In this document: positions 41,178 to 50,581 of the stretch, in pieces
Layout: each line of letters opens with the position of its first letter
Position numbering within the stretch: position 1 is the stretch's first letter
The notes under the pieces: generated by a model
Told to the model about the DNA's origin: nothing
The model's database searches: none
What the model saw: only the letters and a program-made list of their open reading frames with translations
Source: Paracoccaceae bacterium
GTDB taxonomy: Bacteria; Pseudomonadota; Alphaproteobacteria; Rhodobacterales; Rhodobacteraceae
NCBI GenBank assembly: GCA_022822495.1
Contig: JAJEBQ010000024.1
Coordinates: 1 to 64,000 of the forward strand
DNA length: 64,000 nucleotides
Reading direction: 5' to 3'
Translations under genes and position numbers: made by a program

Positions 41178-42161
41178 ATGATAACTCAAAAAATTTCGAA
41201 GATGATCCTGTCATTTTGTGTCGTGATGGGGTTTCTCTGTGCCACCCTATCGGCCAATTCGGAAGACTTGGGAGATGTAGATTCTCCAATTAAACTGGCT
41301 ATAAATGAATGGTCAGGACAACATATAACCACTTATATTGCTGGCCAATTACTTGAAAAACTGGGTTACTCGGTCGAATACCAAAATGCTGGCTACCTGT
41401 CACAATTCCAGGCGTTGGGTGATGGCGATATTCATGCAACCCTAGAGGGTTGGACCAACCAGTTGGGTGATATCTATCCGGTCAAGGTAGAAGAGGGAGC
41501 TATTGTTGATATCGGTTCACTTGGACTTGATGCAGGTGAAGGATGGGTATATTTGAAATTCATGGAGGACATGTGTCCAGGTCTTCCTTCCTTGGAAGCC
41601 ATGAATGATTGTGCTGATAAATTGATGACCCCTGAAACCCTACCAATGGGAAGATTTATTTCTTATCCTGCTGATTGGGGTAACAGGTCAGAACAAAAGA
41701 TTGCGGCCTTCAATTTGAATTATAAAGCTGTACCTGGGGGGACCGAAGGAGCCATGATCGCTGAACTCAAAGCGGCCGATGCCTCACAAAAGCCCATTTT
41801 CATGATGTTCTGGCAACCGCATTATGTCTTTTCCCAAATTGGTGAAGTTGGTTGGATAGACATGCCCCCATTTGAGGCAGTTTGCGATTCAGACCCAGCT
41901 TGGGGCTCCAATCCTGATGAAGTAAGTGATTGTGGTTTTGAAAAACCCGATACCTTGAAAATAGCATGGTCTGGTTTCCAGGAACGATGGCCTGCTGCCT
42001 GGGAATTGCTTGCCGCCTTCCAACTTGATAATGCTTCGCAAGAAGCAATGATGTATCAAATTGATGTTGAAGAACAGGATGTTGTCGACGTAACATCACA
42101 ATGGATAGAGGAAAACGAGGGTACATGGAGTCCCTGGATATCCTCTGCTATGGGAGGTTGA
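41178..42161 (+). CDS. Glycine betaine/choline-type ABC transporter substrate-binding protein (ProX/OpuAC-like)
   Basis: 327 residues from ATG 41178 (AGAGG 5 nt upstream). A signal peptide is clear (SKMILSFCVVMGFLCATLSA then NSED). The mature protein is of the OpuAC family that captures betaines through a Trp cage; candidate aromatics lie in INEWSGQHI, LEGWTNQLG, GEGWVYLKF and FWQPHYVF. Periplasmic location is inferred. It is larger than minimal OpuAC and has several Cys (MCPGLPSLEAMNDCADKL; FEAVCDSDPAWG; VSDCGF) that could form disulfides. With the next two genes it forms a complete importer. Confidence 0.9.
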   Translation: MITQKISKMILSFCVVMGFLCATLSANSEDLGDVDSPIKLAINEWSGQHITTYIAGQLLEKLGYSVEYQNAGYLSQFQALGDGDIHATLEGWTNQLGDIYPVKVEEGAIVDIGSLGLDAGEGWVYLKFMEDMCPGLPSLEAMNDCADKLMTPETLPMGRFISYPADWGNRSEQKIAAFNLNYKAVPGGTEGAMIAELKAADASQKPIFMMFWQPHYVFSQIGEVGWIDMPPFEAVCDSDPAWGSNPDEVSDCGFEKPDTLKIAWSGFQERWPAAWELLAAFQLDNASQEAMMYQIDVEEQDVVDVTSQWIEENEGTWSPWISSAMGG

Positions 42162-42236
42162 TCCCAAGTTTCTTTCTTGAGCAGGCGTTAGAACCTTGAA
42201 GAAATTGTTGAAGCAACACGCAGGAGGTATTTTCTG

Positions 42237-43280
42237 ATGCCTCCTGCAGATAACATTAAATTGAGTTGTGAAGGTCTCTGGAAAGTCTATGGTGATAATC
42301 CGGGTCAGCATTTTACCGGGGAATTTGGTAGTTTTGATGTCGGGCGCACGTTTCAGCAGTTGAGGGACGATGGTTATATCGTTGCCTGTGGAGATGTCAA
42401 GATTGATATTCCTGCCGGCTCGATATTTATCATCATGGGGTTGTCCGGATCAGGCAAGTCAACCGTCTTGAGATGTTTATCCCGCCTGGTTGAACCAACT
42501 TTCGGTAAAGTCATTCTTGACGGCCTGGATCTCTTGGATCAAGGTCCCAAGGAAATGATCGAAATTCGCCGCCATAAAATGGGTATGGTTTTTCAGAACT
42601 TTGGCCTTCTTCCGCACCTTGATGTCCTGAAGAATGTTGCTTTCCCTCTCAAAGCGCAGGGCATATCGAAAAATGAACGTTTGGGCAGGGCCAAGGAGAT
42701 GATTGACCTGGTGGGACTGGAAGGAAGAGAAACATCCTATCCCCATCAGTTGTCAGGAGGTCAACAGCAACGGGTCGGGATTGCCAGATCATTGGCTGCT
42801 GAACCTGAAGTCTGGTTCCTTGATGAACCCTTTTCCGCCCTGGATCCATTAATCAGAACACAGATGCAGGATGAATTCCTGCGCCTGCAGACACAATTGC
42901 ACAAAACCATTGTATTTGTAACGCACGATTTTCTGGAAGCCCTTCGGTTGGCCGATCATATTTGTATTATGAAGGATGGACAGGTGGTTCAGATTGGTAC
43001 ACCCAGCGAAATTGTCCTTGCACCAGCCAACGACTATGTAGAGAAATTTACCGGTGAGGTGCCTCTTTGGAAAATTATTGAAGCACACTCCATCATGGAT
43101 CCGCCTGATGGCAAGGTTGGCGATCGACCCTCAGTCAAGCCTGAGGCCCTTCTGGAAGAAGTCATGCAATTGTTTGAAGGGGATACCGAGGAAGTCGAGA
43201 TTGTCAACGATGCAGGTGAATGCTGTGGTGTCTTGACTCCTGTCAGTATTATCAGGGCACTTTATCGGGATGAAAAATAG
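42237..43280 (+). CDS. Glycine betaine/proline-type ABC transporter ATP-binding protein (ProV/OpuAA-like)
   Basis: 347 residues. Walker A is GLSGSGKST, the signature is LSGGQQQRVGIARSLA, Walker B is VWFLDEPFSALDP, and the switch His is in VFVTHDFLEALRLADH. As in ProV, an insertion (about residues 18-50) precedes the CGDVKIDIPAG strand, and the C-terminus has a short CBS-like segment (EVEIVNDAGECCGVLTPVS), shorter than the usual two CBS domains that sense ionic strength. AGGAGG stands 10 nt before the ATG. Confidence 0.93.
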   Translation: MPPADNIKLSCEGLWKVYGDNPGQHFTGEFGSFDVGRTFQQLRDDGYIVACGDVKIDIPAGSIFIIMGLSGSGKSTVLRCLSRLVEPTFGKVILDGLDLLDQGPKEMIEIRRHKMGMVFQNFGLLPHLDVLKNVAFPLKAQGISKNERLGRAKEMIDLVGLEGRETSYPHQLSGGQQQRVGIARSLAAEPEVWFLDEPFSALDPLIRTQMQDEFLRLQTQLHKTIVFVTHDFLEALRLADHICIMKDGQVVQIGTPSEIVLAPANDYVEKFTGEVPLWKIIEAHSIMDPPDGKVGDRPSVKPEALLEEVMQLFEGDTEEVEIVNDAGECCGVLTPVSIIRALYRDEK

Positions 43281-43329
43281 GGTATTGCCGAAAATCCATG
43301 CAGGATTTTATTCAGGCAAGTAAAAAACA

Positions 43330-45378
43330 GTGTTTTCGGAAAAGAATTATTTGCCGTTTATTTGGGGAGGTTTACTCCTCTTTTCGACCATTTTAATGGT
43401 TTTTGGAAATAATACCAAGTGGCTACTTGTTTTCCCTGAAACACTGCAAATTCCAATTGCTGATTACCTTGATGCGATAATGCTTGTCTTTGTCAATCTA
43501 TTCAGGTGGTTATTCAGATTTATCAGTTTTGTCCTTGATTGGCCCATGCGAGGTGTACAAGAGCTGTTAAGTTGGCTGCCCTGGTTCACATTTGCATCAT
43601 TGGCCACTTTTATTGCTTGGCAAGGAGGCGGAAGGAATACAGCTATTCTTACTCTGATCCTGCTTTTGTACATCGTCATTGTCGGTTATTGGTACGAGGG
43701 AATAAATTCACTTTCACTCGTGGTCATTTGTATTCCTCTGGCTGTTATCATCGGTTTTGTCCTTGGGGTCTTGGGGTATAGATCACCCAAGGCTAATGCC
43801 TTTCTTCAGGTGATGCTTGACTTCATGCAAACAATTCCCGCCTTTGCTTACCTCATTCCCATATTACTGTTATTTGGTTTTGGGCCTGTTGTCGGGTTAA
43901 TCGCCAGCGTTATCTTCGCCGCTCCCCCGATGGTACGAAACACCATACTTGGCTTAAGTCGGGTCCCCCCTGAGGTAAGAGAGTCGGGGACCATGTCTGG
44001 CTGTACACCCAGACAGCGATTTTGGTGGGTTGAAGTCCCAACGGCCTTTCCCCAGATGCTGGTAGGAGTTAACCAGACGACCATGGCAGCCCTGAGTATG
44101 GTTATTGTGGCTGCAATTATCGGTGGCTTTGAAGATATCGGTTGGGAAGTTCTTGGAAGGTTGAGAAAGGCCCAATTTGGCCAAAGTGTCTTGGCTGGCA
44201 TGGTGATTGTTTGTCTGGCCATCATACTGGACCGAATTACTCTAGCCTATGCCAAAAGACAGCTCCCCACCGAAAGTCACTCAGGCTTTAGATTAAAGCA
44301 ATTTCTGATGTGGTTTGTCGGTATAGCACTTGTAACCTATATACTCTCACTTATCATTGATCCCCTCAGAATATGGCCCGAGTATTTGGAATTCTATCCT
44401 GCCGATGGCATGAATGAATTGGTTCGGATTATCATTACCAATTATGGTGAATTTCTGGAAGGTGTCAAAAACAATATGCAGTATTTCATACTGTTGCCGG
44501 TAAAGCTTGGCTTTACGAGGTCGATTTACCCGATTACCTGGGGCTTCGAATTGACCCCAACAATAATTGGCTTGTATTGGACAATCATTATTGCAGGTTC
44601 AATTTTGGCTTTCGTCAAAAAGAACTGGAAGTTAGGCGTTGCCATACCTTTCCTGGCAGGACTTTTGTATTTTGGCATTACGGGGATTTCGTGGGTTGTC
44701 TATTTGACCGTACTACCCCTGTTTGCGTACTCCATAGGTGGTATTCGAGTAGCGATTTTTGTAACTGGTTCCCTGCTGTTTTTGATGGTAGCGGGTATTT
44801 GGGTTCCTGCCCTTATTTCCATCTACCTTTGTTCAGTCGCAGTGGCAATTTGCCTTATATTGGGCGGTTTGATAGGCATGTGGGCATCAACCTCCGATCG
44901 GGTATCGGCAATTGTACGTCCGATAAACGATACTTTGCAGACGTTACCACAATTTGTATTGCTGATACCAGCCGTTATGTTTTTTAGGATTGGCGAATTC
45001 ACGGCCTTAATGGCGATCGTTGCTTATGCCATAGTACCGATGATTAGGTATACGGAACAAGGCTTGCGAAATGTATCACCTACGGCAGTTGAGGCTGGTA
45101 TCACCAGCGGATGTACACCCTCCCAAATATTTTGGCAAATCAAACTGAAACTGGCTCTGCCACAGATATTGGTGGGTGTCAATCAGACAACATTGTTCGG
45201 TTTAAACATGTTGGTTATCGCGGCTCTGGTTGGTACGACAGGATTGGGTCAACAAATTTATCTCGCTTTGAGTAAAGTTGACGCTGGGGCAGGAATTGTA
45301 GCGGGCATAGGTATGGCACTCATTGCCATGTCGGCAGACCGAATGATGCAGGCGTACATCAAGGCGACAAAAAAATAA
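43330..45378 (+). CDS. Betaine-type ABC transporter permease, two ProW-like domains fused
   Basis: 682 residues, about twice the length of a ProW permease. It contains two BPD_transp_1 domains, each with its EAA loop: ESGTMSGCTPRQRFWWVEVP near residue 217 and EAGITSGCTPSQIFWQIKLK near residue 587, each followed by PQ(M/I)LVGVNQTT. About six membrane segments lie in each half. The protein would replace the usual homodimer. The start at GTG 43330 has no strong Shine-Dalgarno and an earlier start is not available in frame. Confidence 0.9.
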   Translation: MFSEKNYLPFIWGGLLLFSTILMVFGNNTKWLLVFPETLQIPIADYLDAIMLVFVNLFRWLFRFISFVLDWPMRGVQELLSWLPWFTFASLATFIAWQGGGRNTAILTLILLLYIVIVGYWYEGINSLSLVVICIPLAVIIGFVLGVLGYRSPKANAFLQVMLDFMQTIPAFAYLIPILLLFGFGPVVGLIASVIFAAPPMVRNTILGLSRVPPEVRESGTMSGCTPRQRFWWVEVPTAFPQMLVGVNQTTMAALSMVIVAAIIGGFEDIGWEVLGRLRKAQFGQSVLAGMVIVCLAIILDRITLAYAKRQLPTESHSGFRLKQFLMWFVGIALVTYILSLIIDPLRIWPEYLEFYPADGMNELVRIIITNYGEFLEGVKNNMQYFILLPVKLGFTRSIYPITWGFELTPTIIGLYWTIIIAGSILAFVKKNWKLGVAIPFLAGLLYFGITGISWVVYLTVLPLFAYSIGGIRVAIFVTGSLLFLMVAGIWVPALISIYLCSVAVAICLILGGLIGMWASTSDRVSAIVRPINDTLQTLPQFVLLIPAVMFFRIGEFTALMAIVAYAIVPMIRYTEQGLRNVSPTAVEAGITSGCTPSQIFWQIKLKLALPQILVGVNQTTLFGLNMLVIAALVGTTGLGQQIYLALSKVDAGAGIVAGIGMALIAMSADRMMQAYIKATKK

Positions 45379-45466
45379 TTGATTTTTTTTTACTTCCAAT
45401 AGCAGGAAAGTCGTTTAATCCTAGCAGATGAAAAACAGAAAAGTCCGTAGAATTATTTGCTAGAGG

Positions 45467-47638
45467 TTGAGGTTGAACAATAGCCCGAAAGCAAGACCAG
45501 TTGTAGCTGGAATTGATGCTGGTGGAACGATGACAGACACTATCCTGGTAGATGAAACCGGGACGTTCACGATTGGTAAGGCTGCCACAACACCTAAAAT
45601 GGAATCACTGGGGTTTTTGGAATCAGCCATCGAGGCATCGGATTACCGCGGAATATCTGTTCAGGAAATGTTCAAAAATGTAGATGTTGTTCTTTACACC
45701 GGTACGGGGATGTTGAATGTGCTTCTTTCCCGAACAGGCAGGCGTCTTGGACTTATTACCAACAAAGGGATTGAGGACATGGTCCTGATGGGCAGAGGTC
45801 TACAATCCTGGGGTGATTATTCCTATGCCGACAGGCTTCACGCTGTGACCCATCAACATCCCAAACCCCTGGTGACGCGAAGGAATACTCTGGGTGTGAC
45901 TGGTCGTATTGACCATATGGGGGATGAAATCATTCCCCTTTATGAACATGAGGTTGAAGATGCAGTGAACACCTTGTTGGAGAGGGATGTAGAGGTCATT
46001 TGCATCTGTTTTTTATTCTCGCAGGTCAACTCGTTACATGAAATCGTAGCCGAGAAAATAGCCAGATCAATAATAGCTGATCAGCAAAAAACCACAGAAT
46101 TGTTATGCAGCCACAAGGTCAGACCTGTCATCAGAGAACAGTCCAGATTGAACTCCCTCTTAATAGAGGCTTACGCAACCGGTGAAGGTAGAAAACAACT
46201 GGAAAGTATTGAAAAAGTTGCGAGGGAAAACGGTTATAGATACGGTGTGCAAACACTCCAATCCTTTGGGGGATTGACGTCCATCAGACATCCGAATCTG
46301 CATGAAACCATGATTTCAGGCCCGATCGGTGGAGTGCTGGGAGCAAGATATATAAGCCAGATTATCGAAAATGACTCATTAGTGGTTTCTGATCTTGGGG
46401 GCACCAGTTTTGATATGGGTATCATTTCCAAGGGGCAAATAAGGATTGAGCAAGAACCCTTGATTGGAAGGTTCAAATTAAATCTACCCTTGATTGCCAT
46501 GGATACCATTGGTGCGGGTGCAGGGATGCATGTCAGGGTTGACCCATTGACCAAAAAAGTAAGTTTGGGACCTGAAAGTGCTGGGTCAGAACCTGGTCCA
46601 GTCTGTTTTGATAATGGTAATCACATTCCAACCATCTGTGATTGTAACGCCATATTGGGACGATTGAATCCAGATTATTTTCTAGGTGGTAAAGTCAAGT
46701 TGAATGTTGATTTAGCCTATGAAAAGTTCAAGCAAAGTTGTGTTGATGTGCTTGGTGTTGAGAATGTCTATGATACCGCAGAGGGTATGTTGAAAATGCT
46801 GGATGCTGAGGCTTCTGTTGCTCTTAGGAGGATCTTGTCGGCCCAGGGTATACACCCGTCTGAATATACGTTATTATCTTATGGCGGATCTGGACCACTC
46901 CATCTTGGCGGTTACAGTCGTGGCATAGGTTTCAAGGACATTATTACCTTCCAGTTTGCTGCTGCTTTTTCAGCTTTTGGGTGTACAACAGCAGATTTTC
47001 AAAAACGTTTCAGCCGGTCTGTTCACATGGAGATTCCATTGGTTTTTGAAGCATCTGAAGTCAAACACACCATCACTGGAATCAATGATATTTGGGAGGG
47101 GTTGAAAACCACTGCCCTGGAAGAAATGATTTCCGAAGGTCATGCGTCAGACCAAGTTGAGTTTCAACCCCTGTTTCTCATGCGCTACACGGGTCAGCTT
47201 GAAGATGTAGAAGTTTTTTCACCCTTAAGCAGAATTGAAGATGAGGGTGATCTGAATCAGATGATTGCGACATTCAGGCATATTTACAGGAATATTAATC
47301 GTAGTGTTTCTGACTATGGACAAACCAGTGTGTCCATAATGGAAATGGGCATGATAGCCTCGGTGGAGAAAATCAAGCCTCGTCTTGCAAAAGCAAAATT
47401 GGGTCCAGCCTTGCCCCCTGGACAAGCTTTCAAGGGAACCAGAGAGGTTTATTTTGAAGGCAGATGGACAACGACCGAGCTTTGGGAGATGGATGAAATC
47501 CAGCCAGGGAACATAATCAAGGGGCCAGCCATTATTGAACACCCGGCCACAACACTGGTAATACACCCTCGGGATAGCGTATTCATGGATGAATGGTCCA
47601 TGCTGCATTACCGGCACAGTCAAGAGGGTATTGAATGA
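45467..47638 (+). CDS. acxA: Acetone-carboxylase-type beta subunit (HyuA/hydantoinase-oxoprolinase family)
   Basis: About 720 residues, as in acetone carboxylase beta (AcxA), which phosphorylates bicarbonate and acetone with ATP. The actin-like phosphate loop GIDAGGTMTDTILVDETG is at residues 15-33, and DLGGTSFDMGI is near 310. The acetone carboxylase pattern of MGRGLQSWGDYSYADRLH, VDPLTKKVSLGPESAGSEPG and LNPDYFLGGKVKLNV separates it from plain hydantoinases. The start is TTG 45467 or TTG 45473 (AGAGG 6 nt before the second). It overlaps the next gene by 4 nt (ATGA). The substrate need not be acetone: here it is linked to a betaine-type importer, not to the AcxR regulator. Confidence 0.85.
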   Translation: MRLNNSPKARPVVAGIDAGGTMTDTILVDETGTFTIGKAATTPKMESLGFLESAIEASDYRGISVQEMFKNVDVVLYTGTGMLNVLLSRTGRRLGLITNKGIEDMVLMGRGLQSWGDYSYADRLHAVTHQHPKPLVTRRNTLGVTGRIDHMGDEIIPLYEHEVEDAVNTLLERDVEVICICFLFSQVNSLHEIVAEKIARSIIADQQKTTELLCSHKVRPVIREQSRLNSLLIEAYATGEGRKQLESIEKVARENGYRYGVQTLQSFGGLTSIRHPNLHETMISGPIGGVLGARYISQIIENDSLVVSDLGGTSFDMGIISKGQIRIEQEPLIGRFKLNLPLIAMDTIGAGAGMHVRVDPLTKKVSLGPESAGSEPGPVCFDNGNHIPTICDCNAILGRLNPDYFLGGKVKLNVDLAYEKFKQSCVDVLGVENVYDTAEGMLKMLDAEASVALRRILSAQGIHPSEYTLLSYGGSGPLHLGGYSRGIGFKDIITFQFAAAFSAFGCTTADFQKRFSRSVHMEIPLVFEASEVKHTITGINDIWEGLKTTALEEMISEGHASDQVEFQPLFLMRYTGQLEDVEVFSPLSRIEDEGDLNQMIATFRHIYRNINRSVSDYGQTSVSIMEMGMIASVEKIKPRLAKAKLGPALPPGQAFKGTREVYFEGRWTTTELWEMDEIQPGNIIKGPAIIEHPATTLVIHPRDSVFMDEWSMLHYRHSQEGIE

Positions 47639-49848
47639 CCAAAACTGACACCATGGTAAATTTGCGCAAACGCCTGGAGGAAAGTGAATCCCTGTTGGCT
47701 ATGACTGGGTGCTATGATGGGATCACAAATTTGGAATGTCGTGAGCAAGACCCTCTAAAATTCGAGACAATCCACATGAAACTGCGAGCAAGCTGTGTCT
47801 CAGCCAGAGAGATCGCACGCAGGATTTCTGCTTCGCCTGGTGTGCGGGAAGTAGGCGAGATGGTGGCAGCCCTTTATACCCCTGAAGGTGATGCCATAGC
47901 GATCTCCAACGGTATTATGGTGCATGTCCATACGATGAGCAGATTCATTAAATGGATGATTAAAAATGATTACCAGGATGATCCGGGCATTAATCCCGGA
48001 GATATTTTTGCCAATAATGATGCCTTTATTGGTACTGTCCAGGTTCCGGATGTCATGGATGTTGTACCGATCTATCATGAGGGGACTCTGGTCGGTTGGG
48101 CAGGGGCTGTGTGTCATGAACTTGAAGCAGGTGGCATAACCCCTGGTGGTGATGTTGCGCTGGCTCAGGAGAGATTTGGCGAGGGCTTGTTTGTTTGTGC
48201 CGAAAAGATTGGGCTTAATGATAAAATCAGACGCGATTACATCATTCGGTGCGAGCGTAATCTGAGAATGCCAATTTACTGGATTCTGGATGAGCAAGCC
48301 AAGGTAGCGGCCTGCTTTAACATGCGAGATCGGGTACTCGAATTGATTGATGAAATAGGCATTGATTTCTACCAGAAAATCTCCAAGGAATTCATTGAAG
48401 AAGGACGGAGAACACAGTTGGCCAGAGTTCGACAATTGACTATTCCAGGAAAATACAGGGCCAATACATTTTATGGTCATGTAACCAAAGGCAAACCTGG
48501 ATTCCAACCCCTTGGTGATCCTGATTGGCTGTACTCAATCCCCTTGCAGATGGATATTCAGCTTGATGGCAAGATTGTGCTGGATTTCGAGGGTGCCCAA
48601 CCTTGGGGCTATCACTCCATGAACTGTACACCTGCCGGTATGGATGGTGGCATGTTTGTCACTCTGACCCAGCACATGAACTTTGAAGGGCTGGTAAATG
48701 ATGGTGCCTGGTTGGCAACGCAGTTGAAGTTACCAGAGGGAACCTGGACAAATCCTGACAGTGAATTTTGTGCAACAGCCACCTCATGGGCCCTCTTGCT
48801 CCCTGCTTATGGGGCTTTTCAACGCATGTTGTCGCGAGGATTTTTAGCCCGAGGTTTCCTGGAAGAGGTGTTTGTCGGGCAGGTCAACAGCCCCATGATT
48901 GAAATGGGGGGTATTAGCCAGTATGGCAAGCCGTTTGGAATTGCCCACTTTGAATGCGCTGCTGCCGGTTCGGGTGCCTTGGCCATCAAGGATGGTCTTG
49001 ATACGGCTTATGTCGGTTGGAATCCTGAATCGGACATGGGTAATATTGAAATCTGGGAACTGGACATGCCCATGGTTTATCTGGGGCGTTCAATACTTCC
49101 CAATTCGGGTGGTGCTGGCAAGTATCGAGGAGGCAATGCCTTTATGTCAACCTGGGTTATTAACAAATCCCCGGAAGTAAGAATTGTAACTTCTGAACAC
49201 TCTTCCAGAGTTTTTGATAATGCCGGCATGTGTGGCGGATATCCTGCACCAACCTGTCAGATGCACCGGGTGGTCAGAAATTCCAATATCAGCCAGCGAG
49301 CTGATGCCCGGAAACCCTTGGTTCATTCAACGGGGCTTGATCAGAATGAGTTGACAATGAACCTTGAGGGGGATCATCAAATTATTGAAGGTCCCCATAT
49401 TACGGCCCCAATGAAAGCGGGAGATATATTCACCCATTCCTACAACGGGGGTGGGGGTTATGGCGATCCTCTTGAAAGAGATCCCATATTAGTGCTTGAT
49501 GACATTATTCAGGGTCAATCCTCAAGAGTACACGGAGAAAATATACATGGGGTCAGATTTAAAGGGTCCATAGAAGATACAACTCTGGAGATTGATCTTC
49601 CAGGTACCATGGCAGCAAGGAAGCAATTAAAGGACGAACGACTGCAAAAAGCCATCCCGGTGTCGGATTGGTTTGAAAACGAGCGAGGAAAAGTAATTGA
49701 GGGATCATTTGCACCGGAAGTTGTAAAAATGTATCGCGCAGCCATGAATCTCTCGGACGATTTTTCTGATGAGTTCAGAACGTTCTGGCAACTTTCCGAC
49801 AGTTTTGCTTTCTCGGAGCCCAAACAGGGGGAAGACAAGCATGGATAG
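47635..49848 (+). CDS. acxB: Acetone-carboxylase-type alpha subunit (HyuB/hydantoinase B family)
   Basis: 737 residues; AcxB alpha subunits are about 775 and hold the Mn site where phosphorylated ketone and carbonate meet. Family blocks include FETIHMKLRASCVSAREIAR, NPGDIFANNDAFIG, GTLVGWAGAVCHELEAGGIT, YVGWNPESDMGNIEIWELDM (typical of acetone carboxylase alpha) and GGGGYGDPLERDP. The exact metal ligands were not mapped. It is coupled to acxA (4-nt overlap) and overlaps acxC by 8 nt. Confidence 0.85.
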   Translation: MTKTDTMVNLRKRLEESESLLAMTGCYDGITNLECREQDPLKFETIHMKLRASCVSAREIARRISASPGVREVGEMVAALYTPEGDAIAISNGIMVHVHTMSRFIKWMIKNDYQDDPGINPGDIFANNDAFIGTVQVPDVMDVVPIYHEGTLVGWAGAVCHELEAGGITPGGDVALAQERFGEGLFVCAEKIGLNDKIRRDYIIRCERNLRMPIYWILDEQAKVAACFNMRDRVLELIDEIGIDFYQKISKEFIEEGRRTQLARVRQLTIPGKYRANTFYGHVTKGKPGFQPLGDPDWLYSIPLQMDIQLDGKIVLDFEGAQPWGYHSMNCTPAGMDGGMFVTLTQHMNFEGLVNDGAWLATQLKLPEGTWTNPDSEFCATATSWALLLPAYGAFQRMLSRGFLARGFLEEVFVGQVNSPMIEMGGISQYGKPFGIAHFECAAAGSGALAIKDGLDTAYVGWNPESDMGNIEIWELDMPMVYLGRSILPNSGGAGKYRGGNAFMSTWVINKSPEVRIVTSEHSSRVFDNAGMCGGYPAPTCQMHRVVRNSNISQRADARKPLVHSTGLDQNELTMNLEGDHQIIEGPHITAPMKAGDIFTHSYNGGGGYGDPLERDPILVLDDIIQGQSSRVHGENIHGVRFKGSIEDTTLEIDLPGTMAARKQLKDERLQKAIPVSDWFENERGKVIEGSFAPEVVKMYRAAMNLSDDFSDEFRTFWQLSDSFAFSEPKQGEDKHG

Positions 49849-50335
49849 AAACCAGCTCGAAGAATATAAACTTCTGGTTGATGGTCAGCTGCCTTGGCCT
49901 CAGACCAAGAATCTCATGAGTTCTTACAAGGATAGGGACAGGTTCTTCAAAATTCTTGCCATTTATCAAGACAAGGTGCAATGGCAAGAAAAAATCCTTC
50001 TGCCGATAGGTGAAAATCTTTTTATTGTTCAAAAAGGCAAGGAAAATATAGTAAAGTGCACCTGCGGTTATGAGTTCGGAGATTACAGGCAAAACTGGAA
50101 ACTACAGGCTGTCATGGTTGTCCGCAAAACCAGGGAAGATTTGGAAAGGATTTATCCCCATTCGGATGTATGTGATCCTTCGTGGATGGAAATCAGGGAG
50201 TTCATTTGCCCGGATTGTGGCACTTTGCTTGAAGTTGAAGCCTGCTCTCCCGGTTATCCCATTACCTTTGATTTTTGCCCGGATCTTGAAGGCTTTTACA
50301 AAGAGTGGCTCAAGGTCCCTCTTGGGTCAGAATGA
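49841..50335 (+). CDS. acxC: Acetone-carboxylase-type gamma subunit
   Basis: 164 residues, close to the 168 of acetone carboxylase gamma. The opening half has KDRDRFFKILAIYQDKVQWQ, then ILLPIGENLFIVQK. The Cys motifs KCTCGYEFGDYRQNWKLQA and REFICPDCGTLLEVEAC suggest a zinc site, and the end GFYKEWLKVPLGSE is a family hallmark. Gamma subunits are found in acetone/acetophenone-type carboxylases, not in hydantoinases, which supports the assignment of the whole operon. ATG 49841 was chosen over the long upstream extension to 49769 that lies in acxB. It is the last gene of the seven-gene run. Confidence 0.88.
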   Translation: MDRNQLEEYKLLVDGQLPWPQTKNLMSSYKDRDRFFKILAIYQDKVQWQEKILLPIGENLFIVQKGKENIVKCTCGYEFGDYRQNWKLQAVMVVRKTREDLERIYPHSDVCDPSWMEIREFICPDCGTLLEVEACSPGYPITFDFCPDLEGFYKEWLKVPLGSE

Positions 50336-50581
50336 CCGGTCTGGGAAGAAGAAATTTTCACCCTGTTATTGAAAACCAGCAATAAACCATAAATTGATAA
50401 CTCTCATACAAGGATTAGTTGGACATCCTGGGGAATAATCCCGTGAATTTGGTATTTGGGAGTACCTTTGGTATTCCAATTTGCTAGCAATCCAGGACTC
50501 CTGATATAAGGAGAGGTGTCTGGTTGCGACTATAATTCGGGTATATAATTTGAAGCAACAGAAGGTTTTCACGAGGATCGG

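Noticed and set aside
45467..49848. Hydantoinase or 5-oxoprolinase assignment
   Set aside because: The presence of a gamma subunit and the acetone-carboxylase-specific blocks in both large subunits argue against hydantoinase/oxoprolinase.
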